From Chanos chanos (taxonomy: Eukaryota > Chordata > Actinopteri > Gonorynchiformes > Chanidae): a DNA stretch of 64,000 nucleotides. Under the pieces are notes generated by a model that saw only the letters and a program-made list of their open reading frames with translations, did not search any database and was not told where the DNA came from. The translations under genes and the position numbers were made by a program. The stretch's first letter is position 1. Every line of letters starts with the position of its first letter. The DNA lies in NCBI RefSeq assembly GCF_902362185.1, contig NC_044499.1, positions 11,003,764-11,067,763 of the forward strand, written 5' to 3'. Shown here in pieces: positions 1 through 12,900 of the stretch.

Positions 1-114
1 GTGAACCCCCCCCCACCCTCTACTGACTCTGATGTCTACTTTTTTTTTTCTAATCCCCTCAGCTTTTCTCAGTAAGTAGAGCACAGTGCAAAATTGCCCC
101 CCTCCCCCTAGCCC

Positions 115-524
115 CCATCTGACCACACTAAAGCACATCTGGTTCACATAAACAGACCTGTCATCGGAGGGTACAAAACAGTCAATGGCAAATGGAAAAG
201 CACCACGGTGAGTAAATACATTATTGACATTAATACATAGAGATGGCATAAAATATGACAACAGATGTTTTCAAGTCAAAATTATGCATTGTAAGACAAC
301 AGATTGCCAGTGGTTTTCAAGGTTTTCTGTGTTAGCACGACCGCAAATGTAAGAATTGTTTTTGCATTCACCACATTTAACAAAATGAGTTTTTACAGCT
401 TTATTCAGCAGTAACGAAGAAGGGAGTCAAGAGGGAGAGAGAGAGGGAGAGAAGGGGTCAGAAGGAGCTCTGTGAGGCCACATCAGAGGTATACTTTGAA
501 AGTGGAGCTGGGGGCCAGTGTTAA
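115..524 (+). CDS. Candidate terminal exons of an unidentified plus-strand gene
   Basis: Two possible exons are joined by good splice signals. The first (115-211) follows a pyrimidine-rich acceptor ending in CCCCTAG and stops at a GTGAGT donor. The second (about 398-524) follows TTTTTACAG. Read in phase 0, the first gives a sequence containing HINRPVIGGYKTVNGKW. The second gives a Lys/Arg/Glu-rich tail ending at TAA at 522-524. I do not recognise the protein. A plus-strand AATAAA at about 2880 could end a long 3' UTR that converges tail to tail with acin1. The short length and the simple-sequence GAGA stretch make this uncertain; it could be chance open frame. Confidence 0.25.
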
Positions 525-3084
525 ATTACTGAGATTTCTGGACACAAAGGACCTTGCGGTTGGACTGAGGAGAAGAGGGAGGGGAGACAGTCTGCTTACG
601 GAGGCTAATCTCGTGTTTTTACTGCTCACTCATCAAGAGTCCCTACACCCCTATGCTCATACAAGCACTCCAGCTGAGTTGCCACAGGAAGTGGACAGGG
701 CCTGTGCCCTCCAGACCAGAAAGGCAAAATGTGAACATAGTGCCCCTGAAGCTAGTCTGTCCTCACCATAACCTACAATCTTGCCTACATACAAAAGTAG
801 CCAAGTTGGTAACGTTGCTTCCCCCACAAGGCACTCAAAACATTCCGTCCCTCCTTAAGTACGCAGAAGTTAGATGCATGTCCACCCTGGGTGTTGCGAC
901 ACAGTCTACCAAAAATCCCTAAGTCTTCAATTTGTCTGACACAAAATTCGAGCACGCTTGGCAGTTTCAACAGAAAGTCAACAACAACAACAAAAAAAAA
1001 TATATAAAATAGCTCCATCGCTGGCACGATTCAACATAGGTGACTTATTTACAACATAATGATCTTTGACCAGAAGAGGCCAAAAAAAAAAAAAAAAAAA
1101 ATCAGTAGAGTTTCAGTGTTTCTTGGTGAGGTCTAACACAGGACAGACTTTGTAATGTTGGAGCTAAGCACAGAAAGTCAATGTGGGCACAAGAGGGTCG
1201 ACCCAGTTCAGCTGGCCAGCCGAGTTGCATCAGGTTGGAAAAATGCTCTGCTCAGCCACCAGGGCAATAATTACAGAGGAGCTCTGCTGAGCTCTGCAGG
1301 AAGGATGTCTAAGCCTAAGCTTGGGGTTGAAAAGTGAGAGGGAGAGAACGATCAAGACAGGGAGAAAAGAGCGATACATGGTACACAATAAGCAAGAGAA
1401 AGAAAGGAAAGGGTGAGGACGGAAAGGTAGACAAGGTCCAGATCTGAGCAGCAAAGCTCTTAAAAGAACTAAATTTACAAGCAACGATATAAGATATGAA
1501 AAATATAACAATAGCTGTCTTGGTGGTATAAGGTCATATGAATCATTACCTCATGAAATATAGCTCAATTTTCCCAGCTTTTAACCTGCTAGGAAAAGCT
1601 TTGCATGTCAGACTATTGTATTTACTTTAGTCTGACTATTTAGCATGTCGAAAATGAACTGCCAAAATGAAGGAAACTCCAACACAGTCTGTCTTACTAG
1701 GGCATAGGGCCACCACAAACTGGCAGAATACCTTCCCTGTGCTTTTGGGCTAGATTCTACATTGTGAGACCATTCCTCCATGAGAAAGTCCATAATTTGG
1801 TGTTTTGTTGAAGGTGGGGGAGAGCTGTTAACATCATTTTACACGACTGACATCGATTTCTTGCTCGTAAAACGTCTCACTGACCGTCTTGTGGCTGGGA
1901 ATGTTGTTATCCTGCAACAGACCACTCCTGTTAAGATATAAACATCTCACCATTCAAGAAGGCCTTTGTATTTCCTGCCATTTATCTTACGCCGTATAAA
2001 CCGTACCAGAGGAGCACATGCAATAACATATCAGGGCTGCAAGAACTTTTTTTTTTACCATGGGAAACAAGCACCTAATCCTGTAGGTCCCTGCTGCCAT
2101 GCCTCACCCCTTGCACATCCACTCGTTAAAAGTAGGGCGGAGGATGACTAATCTAACCATGGCACTTTTTCCACTCTTCAGTTGGCCACCACCTGTGATA
2201 GAATTACATCACTGCACCTTTAGGTGTAGTGGGAATTAATGCACTGTAACTCAACCACCATCTCTCTCTCTCACTCTTTGAACTTCTCAACCTACTGTTC
2301 TTACCAAAAAAAAACAAAAAACAAAAAACACCAGCTGTCGTGACATCCTAGGGTGACAGTTAAAGTCAGCTATGACACAGACACTTGTCTGCCCTTTTTT
2401 TTTTTCATATTTGACCACAGTTAATCATAACTGATACTCTTCACTCAGACTTCCTGTTCATCATGACCTCACTTACTGTCCATTGTGAAACTTCAGGAGG
2501 TGGTCATCAGTTAAATTCCTGCCAGCTGCACCTAACCCACGAATCACGTCTCCTCTTCCACTCTTTTGGGACAGGCGGCTGTATAAATATGACCTTAAGC
2601 ATTATGGAAAATTACATCTGTAAGAAAGCAAGTTGTTTTAACACATTTTGTATTGGTCATTTACTCAAGCGTTTCCGTACGTTGCCTGTATGAGTAAATA
2701 AATATTTGACCTTGGTGTGTGGATGACACAAATGTCTAAACAATGTGATGAGTTTAGAAAAATTCTGCCTCCCTGTGGCGTAACCTTGGTAATGACAGAA
2801 GAATCCACCTCAAACATCTTGACTGCAGTGCAATGACCTAAACACATGTTTGTATAAACCATTTCACAGAATGCATGGAAAATAAATTATAACTTATGAA
2901 GAGATTCGCAATTGTTGCCACATCATCTAAGCTTTGGTTTAGTCATCAGATGCCTGCATGCTCAACTGCATGCCCGTTTCTTTCTTATCTCTGCGTAATC
3001 ATGAGTAATAGTTATTGCTAATTAATAAAGAAATTATCTGTTAGAAATAAGAATAAATCGAGCACTCAATATTTAGACATAACC
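525..3084. other. Non-coding stretch between converging 3' ends
   Basis: I see no supported gene here. The open frames are short and lack splice context. The stretch holds A-rich runs (about 1081-1100 and 3127-3146), a plus-strand AATAAA near 2880 and another near 3024. It is best read as 3' UTR of a possible plus-strand gene plus intergenic DNA downstream of acin1. Confidence 0.5.
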
Positions 3085-3090
3085 TTTTTT

Positions 3091-3096
3091 TTTATT
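3091..3096 (-). terminator. acin1 candidate polyadenylation signal (AATAAA)
   Basis: TTTATT on the plus strand reads AATAAA on the minus strand, about 820 bases past the acin1 stop codon. No other gene lies between, so it is a reasonable 3' end for the acin1 transcript. The surrounding T-rich stretch weakens the call. Confidence 0.4.
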
Positions 3097-3914
3097 ATTT
3101 GTACATTCAGCACTTACAGGAGTAAACAAAAAATTAAAAAAAAAAAACCAAACAAAAAACCAAAACAAAACTCAACTTTCATACTAAAACGATAAAATAA
3201 TGATTAAAAAACAATATTAAAAACAACTGTGTAAAGGTTAAATATCATTTCCCCCTTCTCCATACAGTGCCAGAGGTGGACGGGTGACAAAGGACAGGAA
3301 CAAGGTAAGAAAACACAAGAGAGGAATGCAGACAAGGTAAACCTGATGTTGACACGTGTCACATCAAAGCTTTTGGAGAAGTTCCACCCGAAGGCATCTT
3401 TGTCAGTTGGCAACATCTAGATGTCAAAGCAAAAAAAAAAAAAAAAAAATAGAAGGTAACCAACAGGTAACCCCCCCACCCCCCCGACAACAGGTAAACC
3501 TCAGGAAATTTGAGGCGAGAGAAGGTGAAGGGCTGACAGCCTCGAATGCTACCGAAAAAGAACATGGAGGAGCCGAGCTGCTCCGCTCACTCGACGTGTA
3601 GAAACGTGTAGGGAGGGGAAGGAATGGATCTTTTACAGTCAGTCCCACCAAAAGCCCAAAAAGACTGGGGAAAATGAACACTAGATGAGTTATCGACCCT
3701 CAGACTCAGACAGCGGCCTACACGAGAGATTCTGCACCACCCAGAGAATGGTCCCTATGCGTGAGGGAGTATGAGAGTGTGTGTGTGGTGTGTGTGTGTG
3801 TGCACGCGTACAATTTGACGTTGGTCCTCAGGGGTGGCATTTGAGCTGTAACAGCACATGTAGTGAAGGAGGTGCGGGTTCGTCACAGAGTTCCAACCCC
3901 TCCGGGTTGTCCCG

Positions 3915-6900
3915 TTAGCGTCGTCTGTCTCTTGGCGGGGGGTCGCTACGGCTGCGTGACCGCCTGCTCCCGGCGGCGCTGCTCCCCACGGGCCTGCGGT
4001 AACCCTCCCTTCGTTTCTCCCCTTCTCTGTCCCTCTCTCTGTCCCTTCCTCTGTCTCTCTCTCTCTCTCTGTCCCGATCTCTATCTTTGTCTCTGTCCCT
4101 GTCTCTCTCGCCCTCACCGCCTCCGGCGCTCGCATTGGCCTTCATCCGCTCTTTACGCTCCTCCTCTCTCTTCTTCTCCTCTTCTTCTTGAAGCTCTTTC
4201 CTCTTCTTCTCGCGTTCACGCATCCTCTCCGCTCGCGCGGCCTCTCTCTGCACCACCTAGAGGACAGAAAGAAAAAAAAACAGACTAATAAACCTGTCCA
4301 CTTGGTATTTAGTGATTACATAACTGAAGAGCAGTTTGTTAAATCTGTCGTGCAATGGAACGAACAGCAGCCTGTCGTTATTTTCCGACGGGAGGAAAGT
4401 GCGCGTGTCTCTCTCACCTGCTCTTCAGTAAGAGGCAGCCAGTATATACATGGAGCTGTTTTGGTTTTGCAGAACAGGTCATCTAGCAGTTTGGCAGGAG
4501 GCTCTTCTGGGGCTTTCTCTGAATGTTCAAAGCCACAGAATGCGTGCGCGTTAATACACGTGTTAATACAAATACCTGTTAAGACGTGAAGAAACCTCAA
4601 CCCTTTATCATGTGACCCCCACCTTTTTTGTCAGTTTTCCTCTCTTTGCTCTTGCCCCTCTCCTTGCGCCTCCTCTCTCTGTCACGGGAGCGCGATCGTC
4701 TCCCGGCGCCCTCCTCGCCGGGTTTGCTGAAATCTCGGACTTTATCCCTATCCCATTCCCGCTCCGCACGTGTCCTCTCTCTCCGCTCCATCTCGCGTTC
4801 CCGTTCTGCCCACTGATCCCTTTCGGGCATTAGAGGAGGAGGAGGAGGAGGAGCGGCACCCCGAGCACCTCGCCCTTGCCCCGCTGCGGCCGCTCCCTTC
4901 TCCTCCTCACCTGGCCTCTCCGCAGTCAGTAAGCCCTTATGGAAGTCCAGCTGAGTAATTACACAGACAATAGCAGGAAAGAGTTCAGGGTACTGACAAT
5001 AAGGGAAACGTACAGACGTCAAATATCTACTCAACCAGAGATGAAACAGTATGAAAACTTAATATCACGATTGTAGCGACCAAAGTTAATCACGGTTATC
5101 AGTACTATCGTGGTATTGTTAAAAACGTGCCGAAAATGTTCGAAAAGTACTGATACACAAACTGAAATCATTTTACCAAGTTTTATATTGAAAACCACAA
5201 ATAAAATTAGCAGCACTGTGCACTTCTTGTTTGCACAGCAAAATATCTACATGGCTTTTGTTTTCACTGACGCAAAACAAACCCACGATGCACGCTGCGC
5301 CTGCGTCTGGGAGACTGTTGCTAATTTTTGTTGATGCTAGACAGTATTTAACGGGAGTTTTTCCAAAGTGCAACGGTAATGAAACGGTAATACTAACCGC
5401 TGGGAATTTTACAGTGAAACCTGTGACCGTTTCATCCCTATACTCAACATAGGCCCAATGTCATAAGGGCACATTCTGACGCCAATCGTTCAACACTAAA
5501 GCAGTGGATGGATTTGGAAAACTAAACTTGATAAGAGATTTTGACTCCGAGCAGAGGAAAGAAAAGCAAATGGAGAAACAACATTTGAGATCTGCTCACC
5601 TCATCTTGCTGGCAGAAGTCAACACTGAGGACTTTGGGGTTACTTTGGGGCCACTTAACTCCATGCAGGGCTGCTCTAGTGGCAACTGCCTCTTCTGCAC
5701 TTGAATACTGAGATATAAAGGAAAAAAGAAAGAATTAAAAGAAAAAAGAGGGGGGAAAAAAGTTATTAGGCAACATAAACAACAACAAAACAACCTCTTC
5801 TAGTCTGAGAAAAACAGATGAGGGCTTAAAGGCATCTTAAAGTGAAGGGAGAGGCCAAGAGATGAAACTAATGGGACTCGAGATTTTTTTTTTATGAATC
5901 AGAAACAAAGTGGTAGAGTAGCTGGAGTCTTACTGTGACATAGCAGTGAGACTTAATCTTGTCAATCCAGAAGCCCTCCTCAACAATGGTGCCAGTTCGG
6001 TTCAGCAGCTCCTTCAGCTGACCCAGGGTGAAAGGTCTAACCTGGAAAACACAAGACAGCGATTGGTACGCAGTTACACAGGAAACTTCTGACTGAACAA
6101 CCAACAGTTTAACTATCGATATGCGCATCGATATGCAAATCTCGAGGATTTTTTCTGGAGCATTTCTGTTGAGATGATTTACCAGGTTGCAGATGTGGAT
6201 GATATTGGAGACTTTTCCTCTGGGTGGTGAGGTCTGTTTGCCGGTGCGAACTGGGTCGTCGATAGTGATGCTAACGCCAGATTTCTGTTGACTGATGGAG
6301 CGGCGCACCAGTGTGTCACTGGGAGTGACTGCCAGCGGGAGGGGAGAGAAAAAGATAAATACACTGAGCTTATTCTCCTTGTTTTCCTGGCACGAACGTC
6401 TGTTTATATTCATAAAAAATTACAAAAGTTGTGTGGTCCCAGTCTCTGACGTACAACAGTCAAACTGTGCAAAACTCTTTCAAGATAAGGGAACTTTCTG
6501 TTCTTCTACAGAAGGAGCACTGGATCTTAAGACCACAGCAGTTTTTACGGTCTGTTTTACCAGAAAATGAGAGTTGTTCATTTTCCATAAATCACCTGTC
6601 TTCATGTCAACATCGCGGCCAGATGAAGGTGACCTCCTCTCCATGGATATCTTGATAGAGCCGTCCATTTTCTCCTCCTGGCGGTTTCTCTCCATGGTTT
6701 CCCTCACATCCTCCTCTTCCTCCTCCTGTTCACCTCTCTTTGACTCCTTCTGTCCATTTTCTTGAGTCTCAGATGTGATGACCTGCGTGAGGGATGTACA
6801 TGAAAACAGCTGGAATCTCAATTCATTACCAATAACTCAACAGGTTTGCTACTACATTTGGTGGTGATACCATGCGATAAGTCATCTATCATTTTGAATG

Positions 6901-9900
6901 ACATGCAGACATGCTGTGGAGAAGAATAACACCAACTTGTGTGACAGTGCGCCTGATCTTCAGGTCCTGGTTGTCTCTCTCTCCGCTTTCCTCCTCCCCG
7001 GAAAGGTGAGTCTCCTCTGGGTGAAGATCCAGAACGGCCTCCTGGCCCAGGCATGGTTTAATGTCAGGAATCAAGGACTACGTGTGGAAAGAAAGGAAAA
7101 AAGTAAAAATTGGAAATAAAGTAGACTGAGTTAATAAAAGTTTGTACATGCTTTCACATTACAAAAACACGTTTCTTTTCCCTGAGAACACAGCTGTAGA
7201 CCAAAAACATGCAACAGGTTGACTTGACCACAGTGGCCTAATCTCCACCACTGGGTAGAACACGCAGATTTTCACAGTATAAGTAGAGCAAGATGTAAAT
7301 TGGGTCGACTGCGCACTGTGACAGGTGATGAAAGGTGAGGGCAGAGGTGGTGATCTGTACCTTCAGTGAGTCTGTAGTGATGCTGATTGAGGGTTTCTTG
7401 GCAGTGACAGCGGTGCTGGATCCCCATCTTCTCTTTCTTCCTGCTGAAGTCCCAGACTCTGCCTCCCCCTCTGAGCTCACGGCTCCAGGGACAGGCTTAG
7501 TGCCTGAGCATGGAGAGCAGCCAATCATGAAAGATCATTGTAACAGTAGAACCTAATATCATCTCACTCCCGGGGCTGATAACATATTCTAAAACAACAT
7601 CCTCATAGTAACCGCGGATCAGGCTGCGTAGCAACAGAGGTTATACATTTGTCGACAGAGAGAAAGTAATGTGGTTCTTTTTCAGCCTGAGCACACATCC
7701 TGAATACTTTAAATAGAAAAGAACTTTGTGTGACCTCCATTCTGCGAGGCTTCGATAGACAAGGCTCGCTCACCAGCATGCAAGGTGACATTGCTTTCCT
7801 CCGGAATGTGTTCACATTAGAGCTCATTAAAAAAAGGAGGACAGAGAGAGAGAGAGAGAGAGCACGCAGAATGAAGTGGGATGAGAATAAACACAGGGAT
7901 ACTCACTGCCGAGGGAGATCCTACGGGCGGTGAAGGCCTTTGGTGTGGAGCTCTGAAACAAAGACAAAATAAAGACACCCCAGACGAGGGGAAGATATGA
8001 GACAGGGAGACATGGAAGGACAGTCCACGTGAATGAGGAAAGAGAAAACATGAGAAAAGACAGAAAGAGATTAAGTCTTCAATAAGGATGGTGACTATAA
8101 AAAAAAAAAAAAAATGGGAAACTGGTGAGGGGAGAGACCGCTTCTCCAGTTCACCTTCGCATTGAGGGTTTTTCTTAATAAACTATAACTTACAGTAGCT
8201 AAGTTTGAATGTGCAAACAGCCATAGGTCTCATGGCTCCTCTAATGAATGAATGACAGTTTAAAACAAAAAAAATCTAAAAAACTTGGAGCTGCGGTCTA
8301 TCCACTCATATAAACCCACAGACAGACATCAAACTGAAGGCTGTACTGCAGTTTTAATTCCTGTAAATGAATACTTAGGGACTTCCTGTCTATGAAGGTT
8401 ATAGGCAGATAAGCCTTATTCTAATGGCAGTGAACTAACCACAGCCAAATGCAATGACCAATATTAGAAAATTGATGCATTTTAAAAAGAAACCTGCCCT
8501 AGCCTTAAGAATAATACACTCTACTCTTCTGCAAATGGTCAATTGCTTCAATATAGGGTTAAGGAATATTGACAATACATATGTATTTCCTAACTTAAGT
8601 TCTTAAAGTAGAAAATACTTCTATAAAATTGAGAGAGTGACTACTTATTCCCTGGTACCATTGACACCTGTTCTTCACTGGGTTGGCTATGGCCCAATCG
8701 CACGTCTGCATGTACTGTATTTAGGCAACAACAGTCCAATCAAAGGAAGTTGAGAAGTTTGGGTGGAAATCTGAATGCTGGTTGGCAGAAGGGCTCATAT
8801 GCAGATCAGTTTGGGTGGAGCTTGAGTGGCTTTGGCAGACAATAAGTGATGGCCACAGTCCACAGAGATTCTCTCATGAGACTCCAAAACTCCAGTAACA
8901 GTCTCTCAAACGGTTTGAAAATGAACTTCCATTTAAAGAAGGGTAAGGCTTGGTTGGTGGATCCTTACCCTTCACTTCTTAAAGGCTGAAGTTGATAACT
9001 GAAAAACACCATCTTTCTCCAGTAAAGCTCAAAGTTTTTCTTCCCTTATCAACAGAGTTTCAAAACAATTGGGAACCATTTGACTAGTCCCTTCTTCAGC
9101 TCAAAAACACAACTCAAAGTTGAATTCATCATGGTTGTCCGTGTGTTTGGAAAAAGGAAAGTAAAATCCACAGAGGCGAATGCTGAGTTCATAATTTGAA
9201 ACAGCAAAGATGTTATCTCTCAAGATCAATAATAAAAGAGTCCAAGATGCCTCTCCCAGAAAAACCATTGTGGACCAATACCAATACTGTAACGGGTTTG
9301 AACACAGCAAAGTAACTTTCATATCCCATTCTAGCGTGACATGTCCAAGAGGCACAAAGTTCCACTCGAGAACCCTTACTGGCACACAACTGTCCATGAT
9401 TTGAGGTTGAAAATACAACGAAACTGAAGCTGGAAGCAGATTTAGTGTCCATGACTGAGTTGTACATCTCTGAGCATGATTTCAGGTGACGGTGCGATAG
9501 TGCTTGCTGCCAAAGGATGGGCGTGGCCAAAGACATGCAGAACGCCCGATCTATCGTGAGACCATGATCTCATGATATAGACTTTCCTTAGTCCAATCAA
9601 TATCTCCTCTGAGCCATCTCCAGTGCAAGGTGGCCATTAAGGCCTGGTTTGTTCCACTGTAGTGCAGACTCGGGGGCCTATCAGGTATAGCCTTGCCGCT
9701 TGGGGGTATTGGAACAGGTGCAGTAGTGGTAGTAGTAGTAGTAGTAGTAGGAGTAGGAGTAGTAGTAGTGGCAGTTGTATGCAGGTACCATTAGGGGCAA
9801 TGGAAGAGGCATGATCACCTTCACAACAAAGCAATCAAGGGGTTTTTAAACATCAGCCAGAGTGAGAGTGCCCCCTGCTGCTTCTGTCTAGGACAGCATC

Positions 9901-12900
9901 AGCAAAGGTTCATAAAACAGCACAATCTCAGACCACACCTCTTAGACAGCAATGGGCAAAAGCAACAGAGAGCTGCATATCACAACCCAAATAAAGAAAA
10001 CAACTACTGCTCAGAAAACCAGATGTAATGTTAGCTTAAACTATAAAGGAAAATGATTCTACTCTAGGTATGGATTACAAAACTTAAAAGGTATTTAAGT
10101 TATCAAAAATGCTAGATCTAGATTACTACATAAAACAAAGCCACATGTCTTGAGAAATGTGATTAACTCTTTACAGTGAGAGGATGGGTGAGGAAAAAAT
10201 GGATGAGATGAATAGGGTGTAGAAAAGCATGTGGATAAATTTCATTGTCCAAGAGGGCTGACTATTAGCAGTATATGTTAGTACATCCACACTTTAAGGT
10301 GGTCATCTGACCAGGCATCCTCTCATGTTGGACCTCTCTAGGCCCCTGCCCTGCTGCTTGAAGTGTGATGGCATTGGGTCTGCCCAGCACTTCCCAATCG
10401 TCTTACCTCCTCACTGCTCTCGGAAACCTTCTCAGACTCCGCCATGACAGCTTCCTTCACCTCACTAAAAGGGGAGAGGGAGAGAGAGAGAGAGAGAGAG
10501 GGAGAGAGAAAGAGAGAGAGAAATTAAAAAGGTACTCATTAGCTTACAATTACTGCACTTGATAATTTAAATGTTTGCACCACATAGTTTTTACAACAGT
10601 AAAAAAAAATCTCCACACACTTACAAAAAAAAAAAAAAATCAAAACAACTTGTTGACAAATAAATCAACTGCCCTTTCAATATTTTGGCTTGGGGAAGCC
10701 TGTATAAAAACTATCTATGAAGTTGGCATGCCAACTATGGATGCTTTACGATAAGACCCATCCGACCTCAGTATTAGTCCCCAGTCCATGAGGCATTACC
10801 ACATGCCGACAAAACATTCTTGCGCTGCTCAGTGAGGCGTCACACACTTTAACGCGTTTCTCTATATTCCTTGTGCAACAGTCAAAAAAAGGGACGGAGC
10901 TGATAAAACGAGCGGCGTCACTGCTGCCCAGTGACTTCCCCTCCTTTATACTTCCAAAACAGTAGCGCCGCATAAACCAACGCGAATGAAAAAGACACGG
11001 CGCAGCGATAAGTAAGCTCTCTCCAACCTCACCCGCGTCTATTCCCCTCGTAAAGCACAATGTCGGGACCAGCCCAAACATAAATGTTTCTCCGGAATCA
11101 GCAGCAATCAGAGTCAATGCTAATGTCCTTCAGGGAAAAAAATTTAGGATGATTGAATGAGCTTTCTGCTATCGGTCAAACAAAACACGCAGAACAGCCA
11201 TGTTGAATGAGAAAGGCAGAACGGCAGACTGCAGGACCCAGCCTCACATTTCCACCGACCGTAAGGCTGTCGCATCGGCTGCCTGTCGGCAATTCCGAAG
11301 TGTATCGTAGCGGTTGTAATGAACATAATGTCTTATTAATCTATGTCTCAATGAACCGATCGTCGTGATGCCAATACTAGCCAGCTCTGAACAACTTACA
11401 TGTTTTCAATCAACTGACAACTTCATCCTAAAACGTGATCCTAATACTAGTTAATGAAAATTTCTCTCATCCCCCATAACAATGGGAATACTTTGTTTGC
11501 CTTAAGAAATAACTGCATATACAAATCGTGTACTTAAACAGTGACAAAACAGAGACTTTTTCCTTTTCAGTTTTACACAGAGCTGATGTACTTGCAAAGC
11601 CCCACACAAGATGATGCATGACAGAGAGATGTCAGACGCTGTCAAAGTGCATACCTGCTGAAAACCCGCAGTAAATATAAATGTACATATGAAGTCTATG
11701 CTTTTTGGTGAAATTTTTAAATACAGTCTCTATTAATGTGGACCAAGATTCAAACTATTTTCAACCCCCTCCCCCCTAACTACTCAAATTTGAACTCGTC
11801 AGTTATTAAAGAAATATCCATCCCCAATAAATCCCCAAGCCGCAGAGGCTTCCGATTAACATTAAAGCATTGGCTTCCTGTGCGTGTACAAATGATACAT
11901 TCACACTGAGGGAAAATGTGTTTATTGTTTTGAAACTCTGATTAACTCATTAAAAATGACTAAATATTATTTGTGCATGCATTGTATCTGCTCACAAAAA
12001 GTCTCTCCGAGTAGGATGGATTGTTATTTAAAACAGACCTGCTACTGTCTCTCTTTGTCTCCTCCTCTTCAGCATCTTTTCTCTTGTCAGGTGGCAGTCC
12101 TAAGCAGGGCCTCTAAGATGCACAGGATGAGAAGAGGGGATGCAAAAGTGAGATTTAGAAAATATTCAAAAGATTTTCAAAGAAATACCCTTTGCACAGT
12201 CTACAGTACGAGCTTGCCGTGTCCCATCAGGTAAGACTGCTGTCAGTGCAGTTAAATGTGATGCAACAGAACATTCAACTACTCAAAAAGTACTGAAACA
12301 TCTGAGGAATCCTGGTCAAGATACTGAAAGTGGAACTTGGTGTACTCTTAATAACAGAACAAACAAAGTGTCCCTACTCAAACACAGTTACTGATCATCT
12401 TTTGTTTGGACATCACTGCTCAGTAGCACCCAAATTACTGTTGACTCTTTTTTTACGAACCTTGGTCTGGCTGACTCCTTCGCTGTTCGTTTCGGTCTCT
12501 TCCTCAGCAACTCCTCGTTTTTTGCGCTGGTGTGTTTCAGGAGTTTCAGTCGATCCTTTTGGCTGGCAAATTTTCTCTTTCTCCTGAGGTAACTGACTTC
12601 TCTCAGTTTCTTCAGACTAGCAAAAAAACCACATAGCATGCCTGTAAGGTCTGTGGGTGCTTTAGAACATAGAATAGAATGCGAAGAGTATTCCTGATGA
12701 AGTCAGAGAATGCCATGCAATGCAGGTGGGGAAAAACGATTAGCAAGCAAAGTTAGCAATTAGCAAGCAAAGTTAGAAATAGTGAGGACTTGGACCTGTG
12801 AAATGTTAAAGAGCAAAAAGGCATTTCATGAGAAGTGAAATGAAATCATGCATTGTTATTTTCAATTTAAGTACACACACATTCTGAGACTGAAAAACTT

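Noticed and set aside
7775-7821. Possible extra acin1 exon reading [12 protein letters not shown]
   Set aside because: It has acceptor- and donor-like edges and looks acinus-like, but inclusion breaks phase, whereas exon 7907-7952 joins exon 7361-7503 directly in frame.
10746-11117. 123-codon minus-strand open frame in an acin1 intron
   Set aside because: No recognised domain and no splice continuity with acin1; it lies in a CpG-rich patch where stops are rarer.
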